Shown: positions 1 through 7,104 of the stretch, one piece after another
Layout of the letters: the number at the start of each line of letters is the position of its first letter
Numbering within the stretch: the stretch's first letter is position 1
Assembly: GCA_030167125.1 (NCBI GenBank)
Contig: CP126531.1
Span: 2,046,001 to 2,110,000, forward strand
Reading direction: 5' to 3'
DNA length: 64,000 bases
From: Rhodanobacteraceae bacterium
GTDB taxonomy: Bacteria; Pseudomonadota; Gammaproteobacteria; Xanthomonadales; Rhodanobacteraceae
The notes under the pieces: generated by a model
The model's input: the letters and a program-made list of their open reading frames with translations, nothing else
Databases searched by the model: none
Told to the model about the DNA's origin: nothing
Position numbers and translations under genes: made by a program

Positions 1-2736
1 CATGGGCCCGGTTGATTGGTTTGGCTGCGATGGTTTCGCCTTGTCCGCGGTAGCTTCGCCAGGCACGCCGGCCGGATACGCGATGCGCAGCACCACCGGC
101 TTGCCATCCTTGTCGCGCACCGGCGCCCCGGCGCTGCTCAAGGTGTAGGTGTTGGGGCCGAGCCGGTCGAGGTTGAACGCGCCGGCCTCCTCGCCATCGG
201 CGCCCGGCACGTTCGCGCGCACGCCTTGCCAAGCCTTGTTCACGGCATCGGTGAACGCGCCCTCGTCCATGCCGTAGGGCGGGATCACGTTGTGGCCATC
301 CCAGTCGACGACGTTGCCGAGCGTCGCGCGCGCGGCCTCCTGCGCGATGTTGGTGTCGAGCACGCCGTTGACCTTGCCCTGCTTCGCGGCGAGCCCGGCA
401 TACATCGCCCGGTACGCCTGATACGCCTGCATCTCGGCCGCACCATCGCCGCGGAAGGCATCCCCAGCCATGTCGTTCCACGTCGCGCGCAGGCCGTTGG
501 CGGCGGTATCGGGCGGCATGGCGAACTTGGGCGTCTTGGGAATCTGCGCGTCCTTGTCGCCCTTGGGCGGCGCGAACAGCGGCGTGCCGGTGATCAGCGC
601 CTCGCCCGTCAGCATGGTCTCGGCGACATCCTGCGCGCTCATGGTGGTTGGCTGCTTCCACCAAAGCGAACCCGTGGTGCCGGTCTGGATCGCGTGACCC
701 GCGCCCATGATCGTGCCCGCGGTCGCTGCCACGGGTGAGTTCGCGCCGAGGGCGGACAGCACCTGCTGGTATGCCGGTCCCTGCATCCTGGTCGAGAGCG
801 CCCCCAGGAATGTCGCCTTCTGCATCGCCGGCATGCCGTTCAGTGTTTGCGACAGCGCCGACTTCTCGGTATCGGTGAGGATGCGGTTCGGCATCTGGAA
901 CTGCTGCGCGAGCGATTGCATCGGCGCGACGCGTGCTACGATCGAGTCGGCGAGCTTGTCGGGATCGGAGAGGTCCAGTTGCTTCAAGCCGCCGACGCCG
1001 GCCTGCATCGCCCACTGCACCGGGTCCTTGACACGCGCGACGAGTGTCTGGTGCATCGCGCGGTCCAGAATCTCGGCGTCCTGCTCCTTCACCGCGAAGT
1101 TCTGGCCCGGCTGCGGGGTGCGCGCCTGCTGCAGGGCCTGCATCTGCTGCGGGGTGAGCGTCGAAACCGTTTGCAGGTCCTTGCCGAGTTGCTGATCGGC
1201 CGCGTAGGCGCCATACGCGATGACGCCTTGCTTGTCGCCGTAGGCCTGCGTGAACTCGGTCAAGGTGAGCGGCTGCTGCACCGTCTGGCCTGATCGGAAC
1301 GCCGCGGTGTCATCGCGCACGCGTTGCTCGATGTTGGTCCGCATCCCGACCTGGTCCTTGTTGACGAGGTCCAGCGCGCGGTTGTGCAGTTCGACCAGTT
1401 GCTGCGGTTTCAGGTTGTCGACCAGCGGGTTGCCGGATTTGCCGAGTTGTCCGATCGCAGGCGCGGGCTGGTCGCCGCCGGTCGCTGGCACGATCATCCC
1501 GCTGCCGTTGGTCGCGAGCGGCACGTGCGTCGGCGGAATCTTGCCCTTGCCCATCGCCGCCATCACGCCGGCCTGCACCTGCTCCGGCGAGTAGGGGTTC
1601 TGGCCATTTTCGTGCGTGATGATCGCGTTGGTGAGGGCGGTGAGTTGCTTGGGGTCCTGAAGGTCGATCGGTGTTGAAGGATCGATGCCCATCTGCTTCG
1701 ACACCGCGCCGATGTAGGCCTGCGTGTCGTTGTGGTCCGACTCCGGCGCCCACTTCGAAATCAGGTCGCCCACGGTCTGCGCACCGTCGCGCTCCTGCAG
1801 GTGCTGCGCGTTCAGCGCCAGCGCGCGGATGCCGGCCTCGGGACTCGAAAACGAGACGTACGACGGATCGGTGCCGGGCACTTCGCCATTCCACGCGATG
1901 CCGGTTTGCTTGATGTTGCCGGGGTTGTTGTTGCGGATGCCGCGCGGCGCGTTCGGGTCGCCGCTTACGGCCTGCGCGTCGGGGCTGTACTTGCCGAGTC
2001 CGAGCCGCGCGTTGCTGTCGGCGAGGAACCCCTGCGGATCCTGCGTCATCGCAACCTCGGCTTTCGACAGGTTCGCGGCGTCGATTGCTCCTTGCACGGT
2101 CTTCGTGAATTTGCCGACGCTGTACTGGGTGTATTCGGGCGCCCATCCGTTGACCTCGCCGTACTGCCTGATGGTGGCGATGCCATCGGTCATGGCCTGC
2201 TGCGCGCCAGTGGTATCGCCCGCGCCCGCTTTCGATACCGCGCCTTGCATTGAAACACCGACGGACCCTTCCATCGATTGGCGCAAGTAGTCGTCCTTCT
2301 GCTGTTCCGCGTAGCTGTTGGCGCGATCGGACACCGAGAGGTAATGCTCGGCTACGAGTCGATCGAACATTTCCTTCTGCACGGGATTGGTAAGGTTCTG
2401 GCGGTACTGCGACGCGAACGTCGAAAGGTCGCTCTGCAGCAGCCCGGGCACCTGCAGCGCATCCTTGCCCTTGTACGCCAGCGCTCCGCTCGGGTTGTTC
2501 GGATCGAAGAACGTGGACTCGTGCTGCGCCAGCGCAATGCGTGCCTGGTTGAGCGCGGCAAGGTTCGCCTTCTGTTCTTCGACGCGGCCGATCTCGCCAA
2601 GGCGATCGCCGAAACCCACCAACGCTTCGCCGACGTTGGCGCCCATGCCCTCCGCGCTGACCTGCATGGGGTTGCGGACGGCGGGCATGCCGGTCGGCTG
2701 GATGTCGGGAAGCCCGACCGTGGGGACGCGGATCAT
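1..2736 (-). CDS. Large phage virion protein with muralytic-like domain (partial)
   Basis: The frame is open for 912 codons and runs off the left edge, so the C-terminus is missing. ATG 2736 is preceded by AGGAG at normal spacing. The first 250 residues are rich in Ala, Gln and Asn, look helical, and show no enzyme motif. Around residues 265-390 lies RNNNPGNI, then a conserved Trp-Asn-Gly, then THENGQNPY. This pattern is seen in murein-cleaving domains of phage internal virion or structural proteins. From family knowledge, such proteins are ejected with the DNA and open the cell wall locally. The remaining 500 residues have no motif I recognise. A tail-fibre or plain tail lysozyme is less likely given the size. 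Confidence 0.75.
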   Translation of the reverse strand, partial: MIRVPTVGLPDIQPTGMPAVRNPMQVSAEGMGANVGEALVGFGDRLGEIGRVEEQKANLAALNQARIALAQHESTFFDPNNPSGALAYKGKDALQVPGLLQSDLSTFASQYRQNLTNPVQKEMFDRLVAEHYLSVSDRANSYAEQQKDDYLRQSMEGSVGVSMQGAVSKAGAGDTTGAQQAMTDGIATIRQYGEVNGWAPEYTQYSVGKFTKTVQGAIDAANLSKAEVAMTQDPQGFLADSNARLGLGKYSPDAQAVSGDPNAPRGIRNNNPGNIKQTGIAWNGEVPGTDPSYVSFSSPEAGIRALALNAQHLQERDGAQTVGDLISKWAPESDHNDTQAYIGAVSKQMGIDPSTPIDLQDPKQLTALTNAIITHENGQNPYSPEQVQAGVMAAMGKGKIPPTHVPLATNGSGMIVPATGGDQPAPAIGQLGKSGNPLVDNLKPQQLVELHNRALDLVNKDQVGMRTNIEQRVRDDTAAFRSGQTVQQPLTLTEFTQAYGDKQGVIAYGAYAADQQLGKDLQTVSTLTPQQMQALQQARTPQPGQNFAVKEQDAEILDRAMHQTLVARVKDPVQWAMQAGVGGLKQLDLSDPDKLADSIVARVAPMQSLAQQFQMPNRILTDTEKSALSQTLNGMPAMQKATFLGALSTRMQGPAYQQVLSALGANSPVAATAGTIMGAGHAIQTGTTGSLWWKQPTTMSAQDVAETMLTGEALITGTPLFAPPKGDKDAQIPKTPKFAMPPDTAANGLRATWNDMAGDAFRGDGAAEMQAYQAYRAMYAGLAAKQGKVNGVLDTNIAQEAARATLGNVVDWDGHNVIPPYGMDEGAFTDAVNKAWQGVRANVPGADGEEAGAFNLDRLGPNTYTLSSAGAPVRDKDGKPVVLRIAYPAGVPGEATADKAKPSQPNQSTGPM

Positions 2737-2791
2737 GGGGTTGTCTCCTGGCTGGCCATCGCCTGCCGTTTGCGGGTGACGTGGTACGGGG

Positions 2792-2872
2792 TCAACAACA
2801 CGGATTGCCGTTGCTGGCGGTACGCGCTTCGGGATCGGCTGCCAGCTTGCCGGTAAGCAGTGCGTCAATCAT
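2792..2872 (-). pseudogene. Truncated phage ssDNA-binding protein-like gene
   Basis: ATG 2872 overlaps the stop of the RepA-like gene in the string ATGATTGA and opens a 26-codon frame reading MIDALLTGKL, then DPEART, then NGNP, before a TGA stop. This beginning resembles the N-terminus of short phage OB-fold single-stranded DNA-binding proteins, which usually continue NP-F-.... Here it stops, and 55 bp later the virion gene begins. I read it as the stump of a replication gene cut short by deletion or point mutation. The similarity is from memory and the fragment is short, so a chance small ORF remains possible. Confidence 0.4.
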
Positions 2873-4184
2873 GGCTCGATCCGTTCGCTCGGAGCGCCTT
2901 CACCCTGCGCTTGATGTCGGGATCCGCGTTCGCCAGCCAGTCGGATGGCTGCGCCAATGCGCCAATCTGCGCCGATGCTGCGCCAATGCTGTCAGCCATG
3001 ATCGGCGCATGCGCACCCCGTGCGCCAATGCACGAGGGGGGTATGGGGGGATATATCGGCGCGGATATTGGCGCACCCTCGACAGTCGCGTTTTGCGCCA
3101 ATGCAAACCCCTCCCGGCTTTTTCGATTGGCGCAGTATTCGACCCGAACGACGCGCCCGGAGCGTTCAAGGTTCACCAGCGCATGCTTGGTTCGGTCCTT
3201 CCCGAGTGCTGCAATTTCCGGGACCGTAGCCAGGACGTGCCACGCCGTGTAGCCCCCCGTCGCGGCGGTCGGGACGTTCATCCCCTCGGCGACGAGTTTC
3301 GCCAATGCGGCGGCGACACTATCGGCATCGGCCGCGATTTGGCTATCCGCAGCCCGCTGGCTTGCCTGGGCATCGACCGGCACCAACACGCCGTGATCGA
3401 CGAATGCCAACCGCATCGCCTCGGCCGTCTTGCTGAACTGCGCCTTCTCGTGCGTCAGCGAGATTCCGCTCTCTTCCGAAAGCAGCGCGAGCCGGGAGCG
3501 CACCGAGTTATGCCATGCGGTGCTGCCGCTGTAGCTGTTGCCGTTGGCTCCGTTCCTCGCCGCGCTCTTGTCGATGTGGGCCAGCAGCAGCACTCCGGCG
3601 TCGGTCGCGCGGGCGAGTTGTGTCAGCGCACGGATGAAGGTGCGCACCTGGCGCCGATCGTTCTCATTGCCGCCGTACGCATCGCTGGCGTTGTCGATCA
3701 CGATCAACCCGGCGCCCTTGCAGACGTTCGCCACGCGCTCCATGGCGGCCGTCTGCGCCACCCGATGGATACCTTCGAAGGCAACTTCCATCGCAAGCGT
3801 CGCGTCGACGTCGCTGCCATCGAGAACCTGCAGCGCATCGAGCACATTCGCCGCTGGCAGGTTGTACACCTCGATGATGCGGCGCAACCGATAGCGCACC
3901 GTGTCAGCATCGTCTTCCAGGCTCACGTAGAGGGCGTGGCACTGCACCGCGGCGAAGGATCCCCACTGTCGTCCGCATGCAGCGTGCGCCGCCAGGATGA
4001 GCGCCAGTACGGATTTGCCCATGCCTCCGTGCCCGCCGAGCAACGTGGTCACGCGTCGCGGAATGATCGGCTCGAACACATAGCGCGCAGATGGCGGATC
4101 ACGCTGCATCAGGTCGTGCAGGTCGACCAGCGCCAGTTCGCCGCACGCCTCGGATGGCGCCTCGACTTCCAGCGTCGACGTCAT
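2865..4184 (-). CDS. RepA-like AAA ATPase of phage replication
   Basis: A 439-residue protein with Walker A GGHGGMGKS at residues 50-58 and Walker B GLIVID at about 159-164, followed by an Asn-Asp-Arg-Arg stretch and a LLAHIDKS strand. This is the RecA/KaiC-like fold of the RepA family of hexameric plasmid and phage replication helicases (AAA_25 type). The C-terminal 150 residues are Ala-rich and probably a winged-helix DNA-binding part. ATG 4184 overlaps the stop of the upstream gene in ATGA, which indicates coupled translation. The role is probably element DNA replication. It could instead be a regulatory RepA-like ATPase. Confidence 0.8.
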   Translation of the reverse strand: MTSTLEVEAPSEACGELALVDLHDLMQRDPPSARYVFEPIIPRRVTTLLGGHGGMGKSVLALILAAHAACGRQWGSFAAVQCHALYVSLEDDADTVRYRLRRIIEVYNLPAANVLDALQVLDGSDVDATLAMEVAFEGIHRVAQTAAMERVANVCKGAGLIVIDNASDAYGGNENDRRQVRTFIRALTQLARATDAGVLLLAHIDKSAARNGANGNSYSGSTAWHNSVRSRLALLSEESGISLTHEKAQFSKTAEAMRLAFVDHGVLVPVDAQASQRAADSQIAADADSVAAALAKLVAEGMNVPTAATGGYTAWHVLATVPEIAALGKDRTKHALVNLERSGRVVRVEYCANRKSREGFALAQNATVEGAPISAPIYPPIPPSCIGARGAHAPIMADSIGAASAQIGALAQPSDWLANADPDIKRRVKALRANGSSHD

Positions 4185-4564
4185 GGCGCGCTCCGTTTGC
4201 GGATCACCCGCAGGTTGCGCTCGGGGTGATCGCGATCGAGCAGATACCCAAGGACCAGCCCATCGCGCACCAGCGCGCGTGCAAGGGCATGCAGCGTGCC
4301 GCCGGGGAGTCCGGTGATGTCGCCCACCAGGTTTCGCACCGGCGGCCAGCGGATCAGTTCAGGGCTCGCGTCGACCGGGAACACGATCGCGGTGCCCGGG
4401 CCGAATGCTTCCCGATGCCGACGTGCAAGCGTCCAAGGATCCGGGCGGCAGGCGTAGAGTCGGACGTTTGGCTGCTGGCCGGCCGCGATCGCTTCCATGA
4501 CCTCGCGCGCGTACGGCGCAACCCGGACGCCTATCGCTGGGCTGCAGGACGCGAGCGCACTCAC
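4181..4564 (-). CDS. Hypothetical phage protein
   Basis: A 127-residue protein if the GTG at 4564 is used. I prefer that start because GTGA overlaps the stop of the gene above, as elsewhere in this block; a longer frame to 4606 would overlap that gene by 46 nt. The sequence has VRLYACRPDPW, FPVDASPELI, a Gly-Leu-Pro-Gly turn and a basic C-terminus. No family is recognised. It is the last gene before the RepA-like ATPase, so a link to replication or its control is possible but only inferred from position. Confidence 0.6.
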   Translation of the reverse strand: MSALASCSPAIGVRVAPYAREVMEAIAAGQQPNVRLYACRPDPWTLARRHREAFGPGTAIVFPVDASPELIRWPPVRNLVGDITGLPGGTLHALARALVRDGLVLGYLLDRDHPERNLRVIRKRSAP

Positions 4565-4902
4565 GGCAACACCCGTTGCCGCAACTCGACGACAAGGCGA
4601 CCGCACCCGGTGATGACGCGATCGGCGTCGGCCAGCACTTCCCAGGTCGGCCCTGTCATCGCCATGCCGCCGGCGATCGTGCCAAGCCGCGCAGCGGCGG
4701 CGAGAAGGTCGGTTGCGATGGCCGCGGCATTCCGCGGTGCGGGTGCAGCGCCTGGCGCGAAGGTGCCGCGATAACCGGCTCGTGCGCTGATGGAGTCGGC
4801 GCCGGTTCCGCCGTACAATTCGCTGGCAAATTTGATCTGGTTTTCGACCTCGCGCCCGGTGCCTGCCAGCTCCGGGCGTGGTCGTTTCTGGGGCGCGCTC
4901 AC
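4561..4902 (-). CDS. Small phage protein, function unknown
   Basis: A 113-residue protein starting at GTG 4902, overlapping the excisionase-like stop in GTGA. A longer frame to 5133 exists but upstream of 4902 it only shadows the HTH gene. The N-terminus is basic (KRPRPEL), then a stretch with SELYGGTG and ARAGYRG, an Ala-rich helix (ATDLLAAAARLG), and a C-terminal half ending in RLVVELRQRVLP. It has no catalytic motif. The location between an excisionase-like gene and a replication ATPase fits the early region of a temperate phage. Confidence 0.6.
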   Translation of the reverse strand: MSAPQKRPRPELAGTGREVENQIKFASELYGGTGADSISARAGYRGTFAPGAAPAPRNAAAIATDLLAAAARLGTIAGGMAMTGPTWEVLADADRVITGCGRLVVELRQRVLP

Positions 4903-5108
4903 ACGGCCGCCTGCTCGGCAGTGTGGCGTTCGATCAGCGCATGCAATCCGGCGACCGGGACGAGCGTGCGGCGTCCAATCTTGATGGATGGGAGTTCGCG
5001 CGTCCGGATCAGTTCGAAAGTCTTGGTGCGCCCAAGCCCGAGCATTTGCGCGGCATCCTCGGGCGAGACGGAGATTGGTGCAGGCAGGGAATTGCCGGGC
5101 TGGTTCAT
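4899..5108 (-). CDS. Excisionase/AlpA-like helix-turn-helix protein
   Basis: A 69-residue protein consisting almost entirely of a MerR/AlpA-type winged HTH. It reads SPEDAAQMLGLGRTKTFELI as the helix-turn-helix, then RELPSIKIGRRTLVPVAGL as the wing and following helix. Proteins of this kind direct excision or act as early regulators in prophages and islands. The start at 5108 has AGGAG upstream. The palindromic site 5155-5177 lies 47-69 nt upstream of this ATG, so it probably governs this operon. It overlaps the next gene by four bases. Confidence 0.8.
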   Translation of the reverse strand: MNQPGNSLPAPISVSPEDAAQMLGLGRTKTFELIRTRELPSIKIGRRTLVPVAGLHALIERHTAEQAAV

Positions 5109-5154
5109 GGCGCCACTCCTGTGTGAGTGACACCTACTGTCATCGCATGAACGC

Positions 5155-5200
5155 TGACGTTCTACAACAGAACGTCAGATTTTCCGGGACGTTCTGTTCT
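5155..5200. promoter_or_regulatory. Palindromic operator upstream of the excisionase-like gene
   Basis: A perfect inverted repeat, TGACGTTCT-N5-AGAACGTCA, occupies 5155-5177. A third half-site, GACGTTCTGTT, follows at 5188-5198. The cluster overlaps the last codons of the 241-residue gene and sits just upstream of the early operon. The arrangement is typical of a phage repressor or Cro-type operator. No repressor gene is visible in the window, so the regulator is unknown. Confidence 0.6.
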
Positions 5201-5900
5201 TTTTGCTCGGAGCGTTGGGGTACAACGCCGCCGACAGTTTCTTGCGCTGCTTGCTGGCAGCGGTCGCGTACCTCGCGACCGCCAGCGATGGATCGCTCGT
5301 GCCCGCGGCTTCGTAGCAGATTTCGGCGATCTTCCCGAATGCGCTCATCTTCGCGCCGGACGGCCAAAGGCGTTTCGGATAAGGGTTGCGGTGACGCGTT
5401 CCGGACTCCAGTCCATGGGCCTCTGTCCACCCTCTGCGCAGCGCGCTGTCAATTTCCTTGATCGGCGCCACGGTTGCAGTGCGGTGGCGTCGCGGAGTGT
5501 TCCCGAGATCATCGATACCGCGGCGCGCGGCCTGCGCCAACGACGTCAATGGCGGGATCAGGTAATGCGCGGGGCTGTTGTCCTCGTTCTTCCGATCAAG
5601 TGCATGCGATGCGGCCGGTCCGCGGCGCGTATTCCGCCAGGCGGTTGCGATTCGAACCGATGCTTCCGCGCGCGCCTCGTTGTTCGGTGCATCGATTTTC
5701 CCGAGCGCACACGCCAATGCTTCCGCATGATCCAGCACCTCCGCGAGCGCATTCCTGACATCGGCCAACGGTGGGTGAGGATGCAGTGCCAGCCGGATCT
5801 CGAACAGGATCGCGCGCAAGGCCTCAACCTGCTCTGCAATCACGCCGAGGCGTTTCAACCGATCGCGCTGCGACGCGGTGAAATCCAGACGTGTCGGCAT
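5175..5900 (-). CDS. Hypothetical prophage protein, 241 residues
   Basis: The protein starts MPTRLDFTAS and is helical and Ala/Arg-rich, with a leucine-heptad-like segment near residues 13-70. The central part has AHYLIPPLTSLAQAARRGID and the C-terminus is strongly basic (SKQRKKLSA, then KKNRTSRKI), which suggests nucleic-acid contact. No family is recognised. Its last codons coincide with the operator palindrome at 5155-5177, so the end of this gene doubles as a control region. The codon pattern fits a real gene, and there is a long gap-free frame with no competing ORF. Confidence 0.6.
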   Translation of the reverse strand: MPTRLDFTASQRDRLKRLGVIAEQVEALRAILFEIRLALHPHPPLADVRNALAEVLDHAEALACALGKIDAPNNEARAEASVRIATAWRNTRRGPAASHALDRKNEDNSPAHYLIPPLTSLAQAARRGIDDLGNTPRRHRTATVAPIKEIDSALRRGWTEAHGLESGTRHRNPYPKRLWPSGAKMSAFGKIAEICYEAAGTSDPSLAVARYATAASKQRKKLSAALYPNAPSKKNRTSRKI

Positions 5901-5997
5901 TCGCTCACCCTCGCGCCCTGGAAGTGGAACCGCGCCAGCCCGGCAGGGTGACCGGATGTTCGGGGATCAGCCTAGGCGCGGTGTTCGGTTGGACGTA

Positions 5998-6363
5998 TCA
6001 GCTCTCGTCCCAGCAGTCGACGATCAACCACTCATCGCCTTTGCACTCGTCAATTCCCGCGGAATTCGTGAACGTCTTGCTGCCCCAGGGCCCGCGTGGG
6101 AAGTCCTCTTCATCGTGCGTCCACTGCGTCTTGCGATTCAGCAGGAACACCAGCAGTTCCTTCACGGTGATCGTGAAGCGCCACGGGTAACCGCTGCCGC
6201 CGAGGTCGATTGCCTTTCCGGCTTTGGCCAAATCCGTGAGCCAGTCAACCCCATTAAACCCGCTTGCCCACAGCGAGAGCTTGACCCCGAGCGCAGAATC
6301 ACTCGTTGCCGGTTTGTCGCCGCCATCTTTTTGCCGGTGAACCTCAACGAAAAAGCCGAGCAT
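5998..6363 (-). CDS. Hypothetical prophage protein
   Basis: A 121-residue protein. I start it at ATG 6363 because GGAG sits just upstream at good spacing; the frame itself runs to 6423. It opens with MLGFFVEVHRQKDGGDKP and contains WASGFNGVDWLTDLAKAG, WRFTITVKELLVFLLNRKT and a Trp/Asp-rich acidic tail ending DEWLIVDCWDES. It is soluble with no signal peptide. I do not recognise a family. It lies at the end of the small-gene run that begins after the integrase. Confidence 0.6.
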   Translation of the reverse strand: MLGFFVEVHRQKDGGDKPATSDSALGVKLSLWASGFNGVDWLTDLAKAGKAIDLGGSGYPWRFTITVKELLVFLLNRKTQWTHDEEDFPRGPWGSKTFTNSAGIDECKGDEWLIVDCWDES

Positions 6364-6383
6364 GGCTGCTCTCCTTCGATCGG

Positions 6384-6572
6384 TCAGACTGCACGCTCCG
6401 GACCTGGGCGCGGCTCTAGCCATACCTCCACCTCGTCATGCCAGGCCGGATGCTCGCGGCCGAGCGTTACCAACCCCCAAAGCAGCCGGGCCTCATCGGC
6501 ATCGCTCATGCGCAGAGATTTGCGTTGCTGGCGCGCCCGTTGGAGCGGAAACGGAATGATCTGCGCGCTCAT
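6384..6572 (-). CDS. Small prophage protein, 62 residues
   Basis: The protein begins MSAQIIPFPLQRARQQRKSL, the IIPFP start common among small phage and plasmid proteins. It continues with a short helical stretch, DADEARLLWGLVTLGREHP, and a Trp/Glu-rich tail. The ATG at 6572 overlaps the stop of the DUF3077-like gene (ATGA), which supports both being expressed together. Function is unknown. Confidence 0.6.
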   Translation of the reverse strand: MSAQIIPFPLQRARQQRKSLRMSDADEARLLWGLVTLGREHPAWHDEVEVWLEPRPGPERAV

Positions 6573-6844
6573 TGTTCGACGCTCTCAATCAGCGCATGGA
6601 TCGCATCGACTGTGAACCCAACGAGGTAGTTGGATTGGCCGTCTAGCGTGTCATTCTCGACGGAGAGTTTTCTTATGCAGTCCGCCAGGCATCGCGCTTG
6701 CTCAAGCGCGAAGTGCGCAGGCACTCCGGCCCGCACTTCGAACAAACCATCTGGCAGCGCGGGACTCCTGTCGAACGCCGTCGCCTGTGTCTGAAGGTTG
6801 CCCCGAGATTGTTTGCTTTCTTGCTGTACGCTCTGCAGTGCCAT
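6569..6844 (-). CDS. DUF3077-like small prophage protein
   Basis: A 91-residue protein from ATG 6844, chosen because AGGAGG lies directly upstream. The second half reads FEVRAGVPAHFALEQARCL and then a helix with LVGFTVDAIHALIESV. This resembles the DUF3077 pattern (FxVRxGVxxxxALxxA... followed by a C-terminal helix) seen in Pseudomonas and phage proteins of unknown role. The assignment is by eye. It forms a tight unit with the 62-residue gene below it and the 41-residue gene above. Confidence 0.55.
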   Translation of the reverse strand: MALQSVQQESKQSRGNLQTQATAFDRSPALPDGLFEVRAGVPAHFALEQARCLADCIRKLSVENDTLDGQSNYLVGFTVDAIHALIESVEQ

Positions 6845-6855
6845 GATTCGACCTC

Positions 6856-6981
6856 CTATCGGTCGGTTGTGGAAGGCCCGCCGGTGTGGGCAAACACGCC
6901 GGCAGGCCGCTTGAAACATCCCGGCAGAACGTCAACAAATGCAAACCGACCGCCGGTGGTCGATTGCATCACGTCATCCAT
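6856..6981 (-). CDS. Very small prophage ORF, 41 residues
   Basis: ATG 6981 is preceded by GGAGAAGG at ideal spacing. The frame is MDDVMQSTTGGRFAFVDVLP followed by CFKRPAGVFAHTGGPSTTDR. It ends 11 nt before the next start codon, so it fits neatly in the operon. The good ribosome site and spacing are the main support, and nothing is known of its function. Confidence 0.5.
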   Translation of the reverse strand: MDDVMQSTTGGRFAFVDVLPGCFKRPAGVFAHTGGPSTTDR

Positions 6982-7056
6982 GTAATTCCTTCTCCTATCG
7001 TCCGTGCCTCCACGGGTGCAATCGGGATTCAGTCTCTCTGGCTTGTACACGTGGAA

Positions 7057-7104
7057 GGGCGGTCAGGCCCCCCAGATTTGTAACCCCGGCCTGGCCGTCC
7101 TTTT
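7057..7104 (+). terminator. Terminator-like hairpin 3' of the integrase gene
   Basis: GGGCGGTCAGGCC (7057-7069) can pair over 13 positions, two of them G-U, with GGCCTGGCCGTCC (7088-7100), followed by TTTTCT. The polarity and G-U pairs favour transcripts running rightward toward the integrase stop. No rightward gene is visible upstream, so it may serve as an antisense stop protecting the integrase gene. Confidence 0.4.

Noticed and set aside
16..738. Plus-strand 240-codon frame at the left edge
   Set aside because: The minus strand is open for 912 codons with a ribosome site and a recognisable domain. The plus frame is its shadow and has no start signal.
1310..2146. Minus-strand 278-codon frame within the virion gene
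   Set aside because: It is Arg-rich, lies in another frame inside the long virion protein gene and has no ribosome site.
4903..5133. Upstream part of a 190-codon minus-strand frame ending at 4561
   Set aside because: Its first 77 codons shadow the excisionase-like HTH gene. The real gene starts at GTG 4902 within the HTH stop.
7057..7104. A terminator for the integrase transcript
   Set aside because: The T-run lies on the wrong side for the minus-strand integrase. The polarity fits only rightward transcription, so it is listed with low confidence as an antisense stop.
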